From Thioalkalicoccus limnaeus (GTDB lineage: Bacteria > Pseudomonadota > Gammaproteobacteria > Chromatiales > Chromatiaceae): a DNA stretch of 58,539 nt. A model generated the notes under the pieces. It saw nothing but the letters and a program-made list of their open reading frames with translations, was not told the origin of the DNA and did no database searches. Where the stretch lies: contig NZ_JBDKXB010000020.1 in the NCBI RefSeq assembly GCF_041197575.1, positions 1 to 58,539 of the forward strand, in the 5' to 3' direction. A program made the translations under genes and the position numbers. Positions 46,164 through 55,869 of the stretch are shown here, piece by piece. Position 1 is the stretch's first letter; each line of letters begins with the position of its first letter.

Positions 46164-46838
46164 ATGACGCCAACACAGGCCAAGACGGTTGCCATCGCGG
46201 CGGCGTGCGCGCTCGCCCTGGCTGGGTGTGCCACGAACGGGCAGCCGCGCGGCATGACGGAAACGGGGACCGGTGCCCTGATCGGTGCCGCGACCGGTGC
46301 CGCGATCGGTGCACTGGTCACGGACAAATCGGCCAAAGGCGCGCTGATCGGCGCCGTCGGGGGCGCGATCGCCGGCGGCATGGTCGGCTCCTACATGGAG
46401 AACCAGCGTCAGGACTTCGAACGGGCGCTGCGCGATGAGATCGCCGCGGGCGTCGTGCGTGTCGAGACGCTGCCGAACGATCAGCTGCTGGTCGGCATGA
46501 CCGGGGCGACGGCCTTCGAGACGGACTCCGACGTCATCAAGCCCGGGTTCTACAGCACGATGAACAAGATCTCGCATATCGTGCAACGCTACGGAAAGAC
46601 ACAACTCGCGATCGGCGGCCACACCGACAGCACCGGCACGGTCGCCCACAACCAGCAGCTCTCGGAGCGGCGTGCCGCGTCGGTCCAGCGCTATCTGCTG
46701 GCCGACGGCGTGCTCCCGCAGCGGATGTCGGCCACCGGCTACGGCCAGCACTATCCGATCGCGAGCAACCAGACCCCGGAGGGCCGACGCCTGAATCGAC
46801 GCGTCGACATCATCATCATCCCGATCACGGCCGGCTAG
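46164..46838 (+). CDS. OmpA-family lipoprotein with glycine-zipper domain (YiaD-like)
   Basis: 224 residues. Seen: a lipobox ALALAGC (Cys about 18-19), a glycine-zipper pair (GALIGAATGAAIGALV and GALIGAVGGAIAGGMVG), then the OmpA peptidoglycan-binding domain with FETDSDVIKPGFYSTMNKIS, HTDSTGTVAHNQQLSERRAA and the NRRVDIII end (Asp and Arg that bind diaminopimelate). It likely anchors outer membrane to the wall. It stands alone and is followed by a small hairpin. Confidence 0.92.
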   Translation: MTPTQAKTVAIAAACALALAGCATNGQPRGMTETGTGALIGAATGAAIGALVTDKSAKGALIGAVGGAIAGGMVGSYMENQRQDFERALRDEIAAGVVRVETLPNDQLLVGMTGATAFETDSDVIKPGFYSTMNKISHIVQRYGKTQLAIGGHTDSTGTVAHNQQLSERRAASVQRYLLADGVLPQRMSATGYGQHYPIASNQTPEGRRLNRRVDIIIIPITAG

Positions 46839-46857
46839 CGACCGAACGGTCGCATCC

Positions 46858-46879
46858 AGGTCACGGCCGGTCGTGACCT
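46858..46879 (+). other. Hairpin after the OmpA-family gene
   Basis: Perfect 8-bp stem AGGTCACG / CGTGACCT with a 6-base loop (GCCGGT), 20 bp after the stop. No T-run follows, so it is only terminator-like. The rest of the 260-bp gap to the next gene holds no supported gene. Confidence 0.4.
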
Positions 46880-47098
46880 CGGAGAAAAACAGACCTACGA
46901 TCGAGAAGTAGACTAGACTGAATCGGCGTCGATCGCTTGACCCCTTATCGGGCCCCCTGAGGCGCGCTGACCGAGTGGCCGGAGGGGTTCCGCGTGTCCT
47001 AATCGATGCCGCGGGCGGGGCCGGCAGGCCGGCTTCGGCTCGTGCGCGCAGGCACCGGGTCCCCGTGATCGGCGGCTTCAAGTGGAGAGAGCGCAGCG

Positions 47099-49672
47099 AT
47101 GGCTGTTCAAGAGTCCGCGAAGACGGACAGCGTCCCCGACCACAACGGGGGCTTCGGCGGGTATCTGATCGCGGTCGGGGCGTCGGCCGGTGGCCTCGAC
47201 GCGCTGGAGCGATTCTTCCAAGGGATACCGGCCCAGTCCGGTGCCGCCTATGTCGTGATTCAGCATCTGTCGCCGGACCACAAGAGCATGATGGTGAATC
47301 TGCTCGGCCGGCATACGCGGATGCCGGTGGTCACGGTCGAGGACGGCATGAGGATCGAGCCCGACCGGGTGCACCTGATCCCGCCGGCGACCATCATGCA
47401 CGTCTCGCGTGGGCGGCTGCGGCTGACGCCGAAGGATCCCCGGGTCTTGACCCTGCCGATCGACCTCTTCTTCACGTCGCTGGCGCAAGAATATGCCAAC
47501 CGCGCGATCGGCGTGATCCTGTCCGGAACCGGCTCGGATGGCACGCGCGGTGCGGTCGCGATCAACGAGGCCGGTGGGCTGCTGCTGGCCCAGGACCCCG
47601 AATCGGCGAAGTTCGATGGAATGCCGCGCAGCGTCATCGCGACCGGCTTGGTCGACGGCATCCTGTCACCGGAGGACTTGGGGCCGCGCGTCCTCGATCA
47701 CATCAGCCATGCCCCGCGCGTGACGACGCGCCAGGATCGGACGGCCGTCGGGCAGGACAAACAGTCGGCGCTCGATGAGATCCTGCACCTGTTGCGCAAC
47801 CTCGGCGGCATCGATTTTCGCGACTACAAGCCGCCCACGGTGCTGCGGCGGATCGAACGCCGGATGCAGGTCCGTCATGTCCCGGATTATCGGAACTACG
47901 TGCGGCTTCTCGATAGCGATCGCGTCGAGCTCGCAACGCTGCGCCGGGAACTGCTGATCCCGGTCACGAGCTTCTTCCGGGATTCGGAATCCTTCGACGT
48001 CGTGGCCGAGTCGGCGATCGACGCGCTCGTGAAGGAGCGGCCTGATGGGCAGGGATTGCGGATCTGGGTCGCGGGCGTGTCGACCGGCGAGGAGGCCTAC
48101 ACGCTGGCGATCCTATTGTCCGAGGCCTGCGAGCGGCTGCGGCGTTGGCCCGATTTCAAGATCTTCGCCACCGATGTCGAACAGCATAGTATCGACACCG
48201 CGAGTGCCGGCGTCTTCACCGAGGCGATCACGGCCGAGGTGTCGCCAGAGCGACTCGAGCGCTACTTCTTCGGCCGCGGCAACCATTTCGTCATCAAGCC
48301 GGAGATCCGCCAGAGCATCATCTTCGCGCGCCACAATCTGCTCGAGGATCCGCCCTTCACGCGGATGGACCTGGTTTCCTGCCGCAACGTATTGATCTAC
48401 TTCCAACCCGAGGCGCAGGAACGGGTGCTGCGGCGCCTGCAATATGCGCTCGCGCCGGGCGGTTTCCTGTTCCTCGGCTCCAGCGAATCGCTCGGCGCCT
48501 TGCAGGCCGACTTCACACCGGTCAGTTCCAAGCACAAGCTTTACAAAGTCCTGCGCCATGTCGCGTTGCCGCTGGATCCGATCCGTTCCGGGTTGTCGCG
48601 GCTGACCGCGACGGGGCGCCGCCATCAGGGCGGCAAGACGCTGGCCGGCACCAGCGATGCGGCCGCGATCGATGCCGGCCTGGCCGTGTTGCTGCGCGGC
48701 TATGCGCCGGCCAGCCTGCTGCTGAATCGTCGTCACGAGCTGCTGCATGTCTTCGGTGACGTGGGCCGCTATCTGCGTATCGGCGAGGGGCTCGCGACAC
48801 TCGACGTGGCCAAACTGTTGCCGGAGCGTCTCGCACCGGTGGCGCTGGCGCTGCTGCACAAGGCGGCCAAGGCCAATACGTCGTTGCGTTCGGACACCCT
48901 GCCGCTGGCCGACGCACCGGCTTTGCGCGTGCGGCTCGTCGTGCGCCCGGTCGAGGTCCCGCAGGGCGAACCGCATCTGATCCTGTCGTTCGAGCCGGAG
49001 GAACCGGTCGCGGATCCGGCGCCGGCCGGTCAGATGGAGACGCTGGATCTCGGTCGCGAGGCCTCCGAACGGGTGCAGACGCTCGAGCGCGAGCTGGCCG
49101 CGACCCGCGAGAGCCTGCAAGCGACGGTCGAAGAGCTCGAGACCGCGAACGAGGAGCTGCAGGCGACGAACGAGGAGTTGATGGCCTCGAACGAGGAGCT
49201 TCAGAGCTCGAACGAGGAGCTGCAATCGGTCAACGAGGAGCTCTACACGGTCAATGCCGAGAACCAGGAGAAGATCGAGATCCTGCACCGTCTGAACGCG
49301 GATCTCGACAACCTGGCCAAGGCCGCGGCGATCGCGACCCTGTTCGTCGATGCCGATCTGCGGATCACGCGCTTCACGCCGGAGGCCACGTCCCTGTTCA
49401 AGATCCGCGATGCCGACATCGGCCGGCCGATCGACGACTTCGCGAACCGGCTCGACCATCCCGAGTTCATCGCCGAGTTGCGCCGCACGATCGAGAATGG
49501 GCAGCCGCTGGAGCAGGAATTGGTCGCGACCAACGGCCACACCTATCTCGTGCGGATCTTGCCCTATGCGGCTCGCGACCCGCGCGCGCGCGGCGCCGTC
49601 GCGACCTTCGTCGACGTGACCGGTTTGCGCGACCAAGGGGTTGTGCCGACCACGGGGGATCCCAGCACATGA
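47099..49672 (+). CDS. CheB-CheR-PAS hybrid signalling protein
   Basis: 857 residues. Seen: a CheB methylesterase domain (about 18-205) with catalytic Ser in IAVGASAGGLDALERF, His in VIQHLSPDHKS and Asp in ILSGTGSDGTRG; a CheR methyltransferase domain (about 225-486) with SAM loop WVAGVSTGEEAYTLAILL and RMDLVSCRNVLIYFQPEAQE; a PAS-like region (about 510-640); a coiled coil (about 660-735) of repeats such as ANEELQATNEELMASNEELQ; and a C-terminal PAS (about 740-850). There is no receiver domain. Its stop overlaps the next gene's ATG. No chemoreceptor gene is near, so targets are unknown. Confidence 0.92.
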   Translation: MAVQESAKTDSVPDHNGGFGGYLIAVGASAGGLDALERFFQGIPAQSGAAYVVIQHLSPDHKSMMVNLLGRHTRMPVVTVEDGMRIEPDRVHLIPPATIMHVSRGRLRLTPKDPRVLTLPIDLFFTSLAQEYANRAIGVILSGTGSDGTRGAVAINEAGGLLLAQDPESAKFDGMPRSVIATGLVDGILSPEDLGPRVLDHISHAPRVTTRQDRTAVGQDKQSALDEILHLLRNLGGIDFRDYKPPTVLRRIERRMQVRHVPDYRNYVRLLDSDRVELATLRRELLIPVTSFFRDSESFDVVAESAIDALVKERPDGQGLRIWVAGVSTGEEAYTLAILLSEACERLRRWPDFKIFATDVEQHSIDTASAGVFTEAITAEVSPERLERYFFGRGNHFVIKPEIRQSIIFARHNLLEDPPFTRMDLVSCRNVLIYFQPEAQERVLRRLQYALAPGGFLFLGSSESLGALQADFTPVSSKHKLYKVLRHVALPLDPIRSGLSRLTATGRRHQGGKTLAGTSDAAAIDAGLAVLLRGYAPASLLLNRRHELLHVFGDVGRYLRIGEGLATLDVAKLLPERLAPVALALLHKAAKANTSLRSDTLPLADAPALRVRLVVRPVEVPQGEPHLILSFEPEEPVADPAPAGQMETLDLGREASERVQTLERELAATRESLQATVEELETANEELQATNEELMASNEELQSSNEELQSVNEELYTVNAENQEKIEILHRLNADLDNLAKAAAIATLFVDADLRITRFTPEATSLFKIRDADIGRPIDDFANRLDHPEFIAELRRTIENGQPLEQELVATNGHTYLVRILPYAARDPRARGAVATFVDVTGLRDQGVVPTTGDPST

Positions 49673-52600
49673 CCAGGGACAGGCCCACTGACGACCCACC
49701 TGGCGCGCATTCGTCCGAGCGCGAGCGGCCGGTCGAGATCCCGCCGCCCCCGGCGGATCTGCATGACCGGGCACTGGAAGCCCTGCGCGCCGGCCGTTTC
49801 GACCTCGCCGAGGAGGCCCTCGCGCAACGCGAGCTCGACCTGATGACGCTGGTCGAGGATCTGCGCATCTACCAGGCCGAACTGGAGATCCAGAACCAGG
49901 AATTGCGGGCGAGTCGCGCCGACCTGGAACGCGCGTTCGCGCGCTTCGCGACGCTGTTCGCGACCTCGCCTGTCGCGGAGCTGGTGGTCGATGGCCGGGG
50001 GTTGGTGCTGGAGGCCAATCTGGCTGCCGAGAGCCTGTTCGACCTGAGGCGCCGTCAGCTCCAGCAGCACTTCTTCGCGCGCCTGGTGGCCGAGCCGGAT
50101 CGCGGTGCCGCGGTGGCCATGTTCGCGATCGCGTTGGAGGCGGGTCATGCGGAGCGGCGGGAGATCGGCCTGCGCACGACCCAGGGGTGCGAGTTCATCG
50201 GCGATCTGCACATCGCGCGGCTGCCGAGCGAGATCGGGGAGGGGCACCAGTTCGTCTGCGCGATCGTCGATCAGACCGAGGCGGTCGAGCAGCGCCGCCG
50301 GTTGCGCGACGGTGCCGAGGCCCTGCGCCGCAGTCGGGGCGAACTCGCCGAACGGGTCAAGGAACTGGCCTGCCTGTACGACATCCTCGAATACACGACT
50401 CATGTCGAGACCCCGATCGAGGAACTGCTGCAACGGGTCGCCGAGCGGCTGCCCGGTGCGCTGCGTGATCCGGACCTGGGGGCCGCCCGGATTCGCATCG
50501 GCGACCGCGTCTATGGTCCCGCTGGGTTCGCCGAGACATCGGCGATGCACGAGGTCCGGTTCGCGCTGCCGGATGGCGGCGAGGGTCGGCTTCAGGTCGT
50601 CGATGACATCACTGGGCCGCCAGGCTCTGATACCGCCTTTTTCCCCGAAGAGCTGGGTCTGTTCGACGCGGTGGCCCGGCACCTGTCGACCTTTCTCAAG
50701 CGACGTGCGGACAAGGCGGCGCTCGCCGAGAGCCGCGAGCATTACCGCATCCTCGCTGAACTCAGTCCGGAATGGGAGTTCTGGCTCGGCCCTGATGGCC
50801 GCTTTCTCTATGTCTCGCCGGCCTGCGAGGCGATCTGTGGTTACCCGGCCGAGGCCTTCCTCGACGACCCGGGGCTCATGGAGCGGATCCTGCACCCGGA
50901 TGATCGCGCCCTCTATTCGGCCCATCTCGCCGAGGTCCTGGAAACGGGCGCGCGCTGCCATGAGCGCGATGAGGCCCGGCTCGAATATCGGCTGCTGACG
51001 CGCGCCGGCGACTTGCGTTGGATCGAGCACCTGTGCGGGCCTGTGTTGGGGGCCGGCGGGCGCTGGTGGGGCCGGCGCGGTGCGAATCGCGACATCACCG
51101 CGCGCAAGCACGCCGAGACAGAGGTCGTGCGGATCGCCCGGCTCTATGCCACGCTGAGCGCGACCAACCAGGCCATCGTGCGCTGCGACAGCGAGGCGGC
51201 CTTGCTGCCCGAGTTCTGCCGGATCGCGGTCGAGGAAGGCGGGCTCGCTGCGGCGATCGTCGCGCGGCGCGAGACGCCGGATCAAGCGCTGAGACCGATG
51301 GCGTTTCATGGTCCCTCGGCGTTGGTGGACTGGCACGAACGGGTGCTGGCCGGCGGCGACCCTGTCTCGGATCCAGGGCCACCGCTCGGCGTCGCCTTGT
51401 CGCTGCGGATCGGCGCCGAACTGGTCGGCACCTTGACCCTCTATGCCGACGAACCCGATTTCTTCTCGTCCGATGTCGTGCAGTTGCTCGACGAGATGGC
51501 TGGGGACCTCGCCTTCTCGCTCGACCGCTTCGCACAGGAGCGCGCACGTGCGGTGGCCGAGCAGACCCTATTGGAGCGGGAACGGCACCTGGCCGCGATC
51601 TTCCGCGTGGCGCCGGTCGGCATCGGGCTGATTCGCGAGCGGGTGATCCGCCAGGGGAATGCGTACCTGGCGGCCCTGTTGGGGCGCGAGCTCGGCGACA
51701 TCATCGGTCGGAACACGCGCTTCCTCTATCCCGACCAGGCCGAGTACGAGCGTGTCGGCCAAACGCTCCAGGAGCAATTGACACGCGCCGGCACCGCGAC
51801 CACCGAGTTCCGGCTGATACGCCCGGACGGCCAGGTGCTGCATGGGATCACAGGCGTCACGCCCCTCGATCCCACGGATCGGGCCGGTGACTGCGTCTTC
51901 GTGGTTCTCGATATCACGGCCCGCCGGCGCGACGAGGAGGCGCTGCGCCGATCGCGCTGGCTGATGGAGCAGGCCGAGCGGCTCGCCAATCTCGGGGCCT
52001 GGGAAATCGACGTCGCGACCCGGCGCCTGACCCCCTCGGTCCAATGGTGCCGGATCCACGGCACCGACGCGACCGAATTGAATCTCGATGAATTGATCGC
52101 GGTCCATGGCTATCCGGACGACGCGGCGGCCATCCGCGCGGCCATGGCGGCCGCGCTGGCGGGCGCGGCCCGCTACGACATCGAACATCGCATCCGGCGC
52201 GGCGATACTGGTGAGACGCGGATCATTCATGCCCAGGGCGAGCTCGAGCGGGACGCGGCCGGCCGGCCGGCGAAGCTCTTCGGCGCGGCGCTCGACATCA
52301 CCGAGCGCAAGCGCGCCGAGCAGGCGCTGGCGGACAGCGAGGAACGCCTGCGTCTGACCCTCGAGGCCACCAGTGACGGGATGTGTGACTGGGACATCCC
52401 CGGTGGCGGTTTGAAGGTCAACGCACGCTTCTTCGCGATCCGCGGTTTTGCCCCATCGGAATTCGAGCCGACGCCCGCCTCGCTGGTCGCAGCACTGCAT
52501 CCGGACGAGCGGGCGTCGGTGCTGCGCCGGCTGCAACGACGATTGACGAGCGATGAACAGTTCCGGATCGAGTGTCGCCTGCGCGCGAAAGGCGGTGACT

Positions 52601-54771
52601 GGCGCTGGATCCTCGGGCGCGGCCAGGTCGTCGCCCGCGACGGCGAAGGCCGCGCGCTGCGGGTCGTCGGGACCTTGAGCGACATCACGGCCCGCCGCGT
52701 CGCCGAGCAGCGGTTGCGCGAGGCCAACCGGCAACTCGTCGAGGCGCAGCGGCTCGCGCGGCTCGGCCACTGGGAATACGAGGTCGCGAGCGGGCGGCTC
52801 AGCTGGTCCGAGCAGGTCTTTCGGCTTTTCGGGCGCGACCCGCGGTGCGACCCGCCGAGCCTGGAGGCGCACCGCGAGCTGTTTCATCCCGAGGATTGGC
52901 CGGTCTTCGAGCGGTGCCTCTCGCGGGCGCTGCGCGAGGGCGAGCCCTACGACCAAATGTGGCGCGTGCTGCGGCCCGATGGCACCCTCCGCTATCTGTC
53001 GACGACCGGCCGCGTCATCAGGGATTCCAGGGGCCGCGTGACGCACCTCTACGGCACGACGCAGGATGTCACCGAGGCCCATTGTGCCGACGAGCAGATC
53101 CGTCAGGCGGCACGGGTCTTCGAGAGTACCGCCGATGGGGTCATCATCACCGATGCCGCCGAACGGATCCTCGCCGTGAATCGCGCCTTCACCGCGATCA
53201 CCGGCTACAGCGAGGCCGAGGCCCTTGGCAAGACCCCGCGCCTGCTCAAATCCGGTCGTCACGACCGGCCCTTCTACGAGGCCATGTGGGCCGCGATCGC
53301 CCGGGCCGGCAGTTGGCGCGGCGAGATCTGGAACCGGCGCAAGGATGGTGCGCTGCTGCTCGGACTGATGACGATCAGCGCCATCGCCGACGATCGCGAC
53401 CGGGTCATCAACTATGTCGCGGTCTTCAGCGATATCACCCACTTCACCGAAACCCAAGAGCGCCTGGAGTATCTGTCGCATCACGATGCCCTGACCGACC
53501 TGCCGAACCGAGCGCTGTTTCAGAACCGACTCGCGCAGGCGCTCGATCGCTGCACACGGAATCAGGCCTGGCTCGCGGTGCTGATCCTCGATCTGGATCG
53601 CTTCAAGCTCGTCAACGATTCGCTGGGCCATGCTCAGGGTGATGAGTTCCTGCGCCGCGTCGCGGCGGATCTCGTCGGCACGATGCGCCCGTCGGACCTG
53701 CTCGCGCGAGCCAGCGGCGATGAGTTCCTGGTCATGCTCGAGGGTCTCAACGGACCCCATGAAGCCGCCGAGATCGCCCGTGACCTTTTGCGTCTGTGCG
53801 CGCGGCCGCGTCCGCTCGGCGACCAGACGCTGGCGATCACGGCGAGCATCGGGATCGGTGTCTTTCCGGTCGACGGTCGCGATGCCGCGACGCTGTTGCG
53901 CCATGCCGACACGGCCTTGACCAAGGCCAAGGCGGAAGGCGTCGACAGCTATCAGTTCTTCGAGCCGGCGCTGGAGGAGGGGGCGATGGAACGCCTGCGG
54001 CTCGAGATCGGCCTGCGCCAGGCCTTGGAGCGGGGCGAGTTTCAGCTGCACTATCAGCCCCAGGTGCGCCTCGCCGATGGCGCCTTGGTCGGCGCCGAGG
54101 CGCTGTTGCGTTGGTCGAGCCCCGTGCTCGGCCCGGTGCCGCCGAACCGCTTCATCCCGCTCGCCGAGGAGATCGGTCTGATCAACGAACTGGGCCTTTG
54201 GGTCCTGGAGGAGGCCTGTCGGCAACTCGCGGCCTGGGATCAGGCTGGCCTGCACCTGCCGCGTTTGGCGATCAACCTGTCGATTCGGCAGCTCGAACAG
54301 GGCGACTTGGTCGCGCGGGTCGGCGAGATCCTCGAACGGACCGCGATCGATCCCTCGCGGATCGAGTTGGAGGTCACCGAATCGATGCTGATGCGCCGGA
54401 CGGATCTATCCGTCGCGATTTTGGGTCGGCTGCGCGAGCTCGGACTGCGGTTGGTGATCGACGACTTCGGAACCGGCTACTCGTCATTGGCCTATTTGCG
54501 GCGCCTGCCGTTGCAGCAGCTCAAGATCGACAAATCCTTCGTCGATGACATCCTGAGCGACGCGAACTGTCAGGCGATCGCCGGCGCGATCGTCGCGCTG
54601 GGCCATAGCCTGGACTTGGAGGTCGTCGCCGAAGGCGTCGAGACCGCCGAGCAGGCGGATTACCTGCGCAGCGCGGACTGCGATCTGGCCCAGGGGTATC
54701 ATTTCGCCCGCCCGATGCCGCCCGACGAGCTCGCCGCTCGATGGTTGCGCGAATCGCGGGGTTTGGCTTAG
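49669..54771 (+). CDS. Multi-PAS GGDEF-EAL cyclic-di-GMP protein
   Basis: 1700 residues, apparently cytoplasmic (no membrane segment). Order: N-terminal coiled coil, PAS (85-205), GAF-like (205-350), PAS (351-482), GAF (483-632), five PAS (633-756, 757-883, 884-1012, 1013-1140, 1141-1262), GGDEF (1264-1430), EAL (1440-1690). The cyclase site reads ARASGDEFLVM (about 1345): SGDEF instead of GGDEF, with an RPSD I-site five residues before. The EAL part keeps EALLRW, EVTESMLM, IDDFGTGYSSLAY, LKIDKSFV and VVAEGVET, so phosphodiesterase activity is likely. It is translated with the CheB-CheR protein (ATGA overlap), implying a shared sensory pathway. Confidence 0.93.
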   Translation: MTRDRPTDDPPGAHSSERERPVEIPPPPADLHDRALEALRAGRFDLAEEALAQRELDLMTLVEDLRIYQAELEIQNQELRASRADLERAFARFATLFATSPVAELVVDGRGLVLEANLAAESLFDLRRRQLQQHFFARLVAEPDRGAAVAMFAIALEAGHAERREIGLRTTQGCEFIGDLHIARLPSEIGEGHQFVCAIVDQTEAVEQRRRLRDGAEALRRSRGELAERVKELACLYDILEYTTHVETPIEELLQRVAERLPGALRDPDLGAARIRIGDRVYGPAGFAETSAMHEVRFALPDGGEGRLQVVDDITGPPGSDTAFFPEELGLFDAVARHLSTFLKRRADKAALAESREHYRILAELSPEWEFWLGPDGRFLYVSPACEAICGYPAEAFLDDPGLMERILHPDDRALYSAHLAEVLETGARCHERDEARLEYRLLTRAGDLRWIEHLCGPVLGAGGRWWGRRGANRDITARKHAETEVVRIARLYATLSATNQAIVRCDSEAALLPEFCRIAVEEGGLAAAIVARRETPDQALRPMAFHGPSALVDWHERVLAGGDPVSDPGPPLGVALSLRIGAELVGTLTLYADEPDFFSSDVVQLLDEMAGDLAFSLDRFAQERARAVAEQTLLERERHLAAIFRVAPVGIGLIRERVIRQGNAYLAALLGRELGDIIGRNTRFLYPDQAEYERVGQTLQEQLTRAGTATTEFRLIRPDGQVLHGITGVTPLDPTDRAGDCVFVVLDITARRRDEEALRRSRWLMEQAERLANLGAWEIDVATRRLTPSVQWCRIHGTDATELNLDELIAVHGYPDDAAAIRAAMAAALAGAARYDIEHRIRRGDTGETRIIHAQGELERDAAGRPAKLFGAALDITERKRAEQALADSEERLRLTLEATSDGMCDWDIPGGGLKVNARFFAIRGFAPSEFEPTPASLVAALHPDERASVLRRLQRRLTSDEQFRIECRLRAKGGDWRWILGRGQVVARDGEGRALRVVGTLSDITARRVAEQRLREANRQLVEAQRLARLGHWEYEVASGRLSWSEQVFRLFGRDPRCDPPSLEAHRELFHPEDWPVFERCLSRALREGEPYDQMWRVLRPDGTLRYLSTTGRVIRDSRGRVTHLYGTTQDVTEAHCADEQIRQAARVFESTADGVIITDAAERILAVNRAFTAITGYSEAEALGKTPRLLKSGRHDRPFYEAMWAAIARAGSWRGEIWNRRKDGALLLGLMTISAIADDRDRVINYVAVFSDITHFTETQERLEYLSHHDALTDLPNRALFQNRLAQALDRCTRNQAWLAVLILDLDRFKLVNDSLGHAQGDEFLRRVAADLVGTMRPSDLLARASGDEFLVMLEGLNGPHEAAEIARDLLRLCARPRPLGDQTLAITASIGIGVFPVDGRDAATLLRHADTALTKAKAEGVDSYQFFEPALEEGAMERLRLEIGLRQALERGEFQLHYQPQVRLADGALVGAEALLRWSSPVLGPVPPNRFIPLAEEIGLINELGLWVLEEACRQLAAWDQAGLHLPRLAINLSIRQLEQGDLVARVGEILERTAIDPSRIELEVTESMLMRRTDLSVAILGRLRELGLRLVIDDFGTGYSSLAYLRRLPLQQLKIDKSFVDDILSDANCQAIAGAIVALGHSLDLEVVAEGVETAEQADYLRSADCDLAQGYHFARPMPPDELAARWLRESRGLA

Positions 54772-55109
54772 CCAGACGGATCTCGGCGAGCCCCGGAACG
54801 GCCAGCCGGGTGTTGCGCGTCGGCAAGCCCGATCCCGTCTCCGCGGTCGACCGGTCGAATCTTGGTGAGGTGGGTGCGAGGCTGCTAACATCGGTGGCCG
54901 AGCGAGTGTCCGTTGCCGAACGAGCGAAGCCAGATGTCCGGTGCCCTCTACGATGCCCACCCGTCACTGATCCGGACCCGCCCTGTCGGGATCCTGATCG
55001 CCTTTGCGATCGTAGCCGCGGGCGGACGGCTCGGCGGGCTTCGGCTCTTGCTCGGGTCCCGTTTCTCATTCCTCGTCTTGTTGACGCGGCGGCCCGCCCG
55101 GGTCTTCCG
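54772..55109. other. Gap before the PqiC-like gene
   Basis: 338 bp. It includes one small open frame (54934-55113, annotated separately) and otherwise nothing I can support. Confidence 0.4.
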
Positions 55110-55113
55110 ATGA
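54934..55113 (+). CDS. Possible small membrane protein overlapping the PqiC-like gene
   Basis: 59 codons from ATG 54934 (a TTG at 54913 is in frame). The predicted protein has a hydrophobic stretch (GILIAFAIVAAGG, then LLLGSRFSFLVLL) and a basic tail. Its TGA overlaps the next gene's ATG (ATGA), the coupling seen elsewhere in this window. There is no good ribosome site and no family is recognised. It may be a chance frame. Confidence 0.22.
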   Translation: MSGALYDAHPSLIRTRPVGILIAFAIVAAGGRLGGLRLLLGSRFSFLVLLTRRPARVFR

Positions 55114-55799
55114 GTCGGGATGCTCGAGGTATGACCGTCGCATGTCCCCCTGATCGCGCCTCGGCGAGGGGGATCGGTGGTAGGATCCTCTTGGTCTCCC
55201 TGATGGTGCTCGCGTGGGCTGGCCTGGCCGGTTGCGCATCCAGTCCGAGCGCGCAGTTCTACACGCTGGTGCCGATCGCCGAGGTCGAGACCCGGTCCGA
55301 TCCGCTCGCCGGGGATCGGCTGTCGATCGGTCTGGGACCCCTGGCCTGGCCACTCTTTCTCGACCGCCCCCAGCTCGTCCGTCGCGACGGGGTTCGTCTG
55401 CGGATCGACGAATTCCACCGTTGGGGTGGTTCGCTCAACGACGATTTCCTTCGGGTGTGGGGCGAGAACCTCGCGTACCTGCTCGATAACAGCCGGATCC
55501 TGGTGTATCCGACCGAGATCCGCTCGCCGGTCGACTACCGGGTGCTGGCCGAGATCTTGACGTTCGAGGGGCGTGGCGACCAGGAGGTGGTCCTCAAGGT
55601 CCGCTGGGTCGTGACGGATCCCTACCTGGAGCGCGCGCTGGTGATCCGCGAGACCAGCTATCGCCGGCCGTTGACGATGACGGGCGAGGTCGATGACGAG
55701 GCGCGACTCGTGATCGGGCTCAGCGAGGTGCTCGGCGACTTCAGTCGCGATGTCGCGGCGGCGCTGCGCCGGTTGCCTGCGCGCAGTGTCCCTCATTGA
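55110..55799 (+). CDS. PqiC/ABC-type transport auxiliary lipoprotein
   Basis: 229 residues from ATG 55110; ATG 55131 is an alternative start. Seen: signal segment and lipobox VLAWAGLAGC (Cys about 45), then the ABC-auxiliary lipoprotein pattern: SAQFYTLVPIAE, LSIGLGPLAWPLFLDRPQLV, RRDGVRLRIDEFHRWGGSLN, DNSRILVYPTEIRSPVDYRV. In E. coli PqiC partners PqiAB in lipid transport between membranes. No pqiA, pqiB or mla genes are near, so the partner is elsewhere. The stop codon overlaps the -35 of the next gene. Confidence 0.88.
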   Translation: MSRDARGMTVACPPDRASARGIGGRILLVSLMVLAWAGLAGCASSPSAQFYTLVPIAEVETRSDPLAGDRLSIGLGPLAWPLFLDRPQLVRRDGVRLRIDEFHRWGGSLNDDFLRVWGENLAYLLDNSRILVYPTEIRSPVDYRVLAEILTFEGRGDQEVVLKVRWVVTDPYLERALVIRETSYRRPLTMTGEVDDEARLVIGLSEVLGDFSRDVAAALRRLPARSVPH

Positions 55800-55824
55800 C
55801 ATCGTAAGGGATTCGAACTATATA
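55796..55824 (+). promoter_or_regulatory. Sigma-70 promoter of the NlpC/P60 gene
   Basis: A perfect TTGACA (55796-55801) overlapping the stop of the upstream gene, 17 bp, then TATATA (55819-55824; TATAAT is also present 2 bp later). It lies about 45 bp before the ATG at 55870. Confidence 0.7.
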
Positions 55825-55869
55825 ATCCCGATCAATAACATGCCGCGTTGATCTGGAATCCGTCTAAAG

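Noticed and set aside
46968..46985. TGACCGAGTGGCCGGAGG resembling the D arm of tRNA-Ser
   Set aside because: No acceptor, anticodon or T-arm pairing follows, so it is at most a fragment and may be chance.
51568..54255. An 895-codon antisense frame over the multi-PAS gene
   Set aside because: Same shadow effect; the sense strand has complete PAS, GGDEF and EAL motifs.
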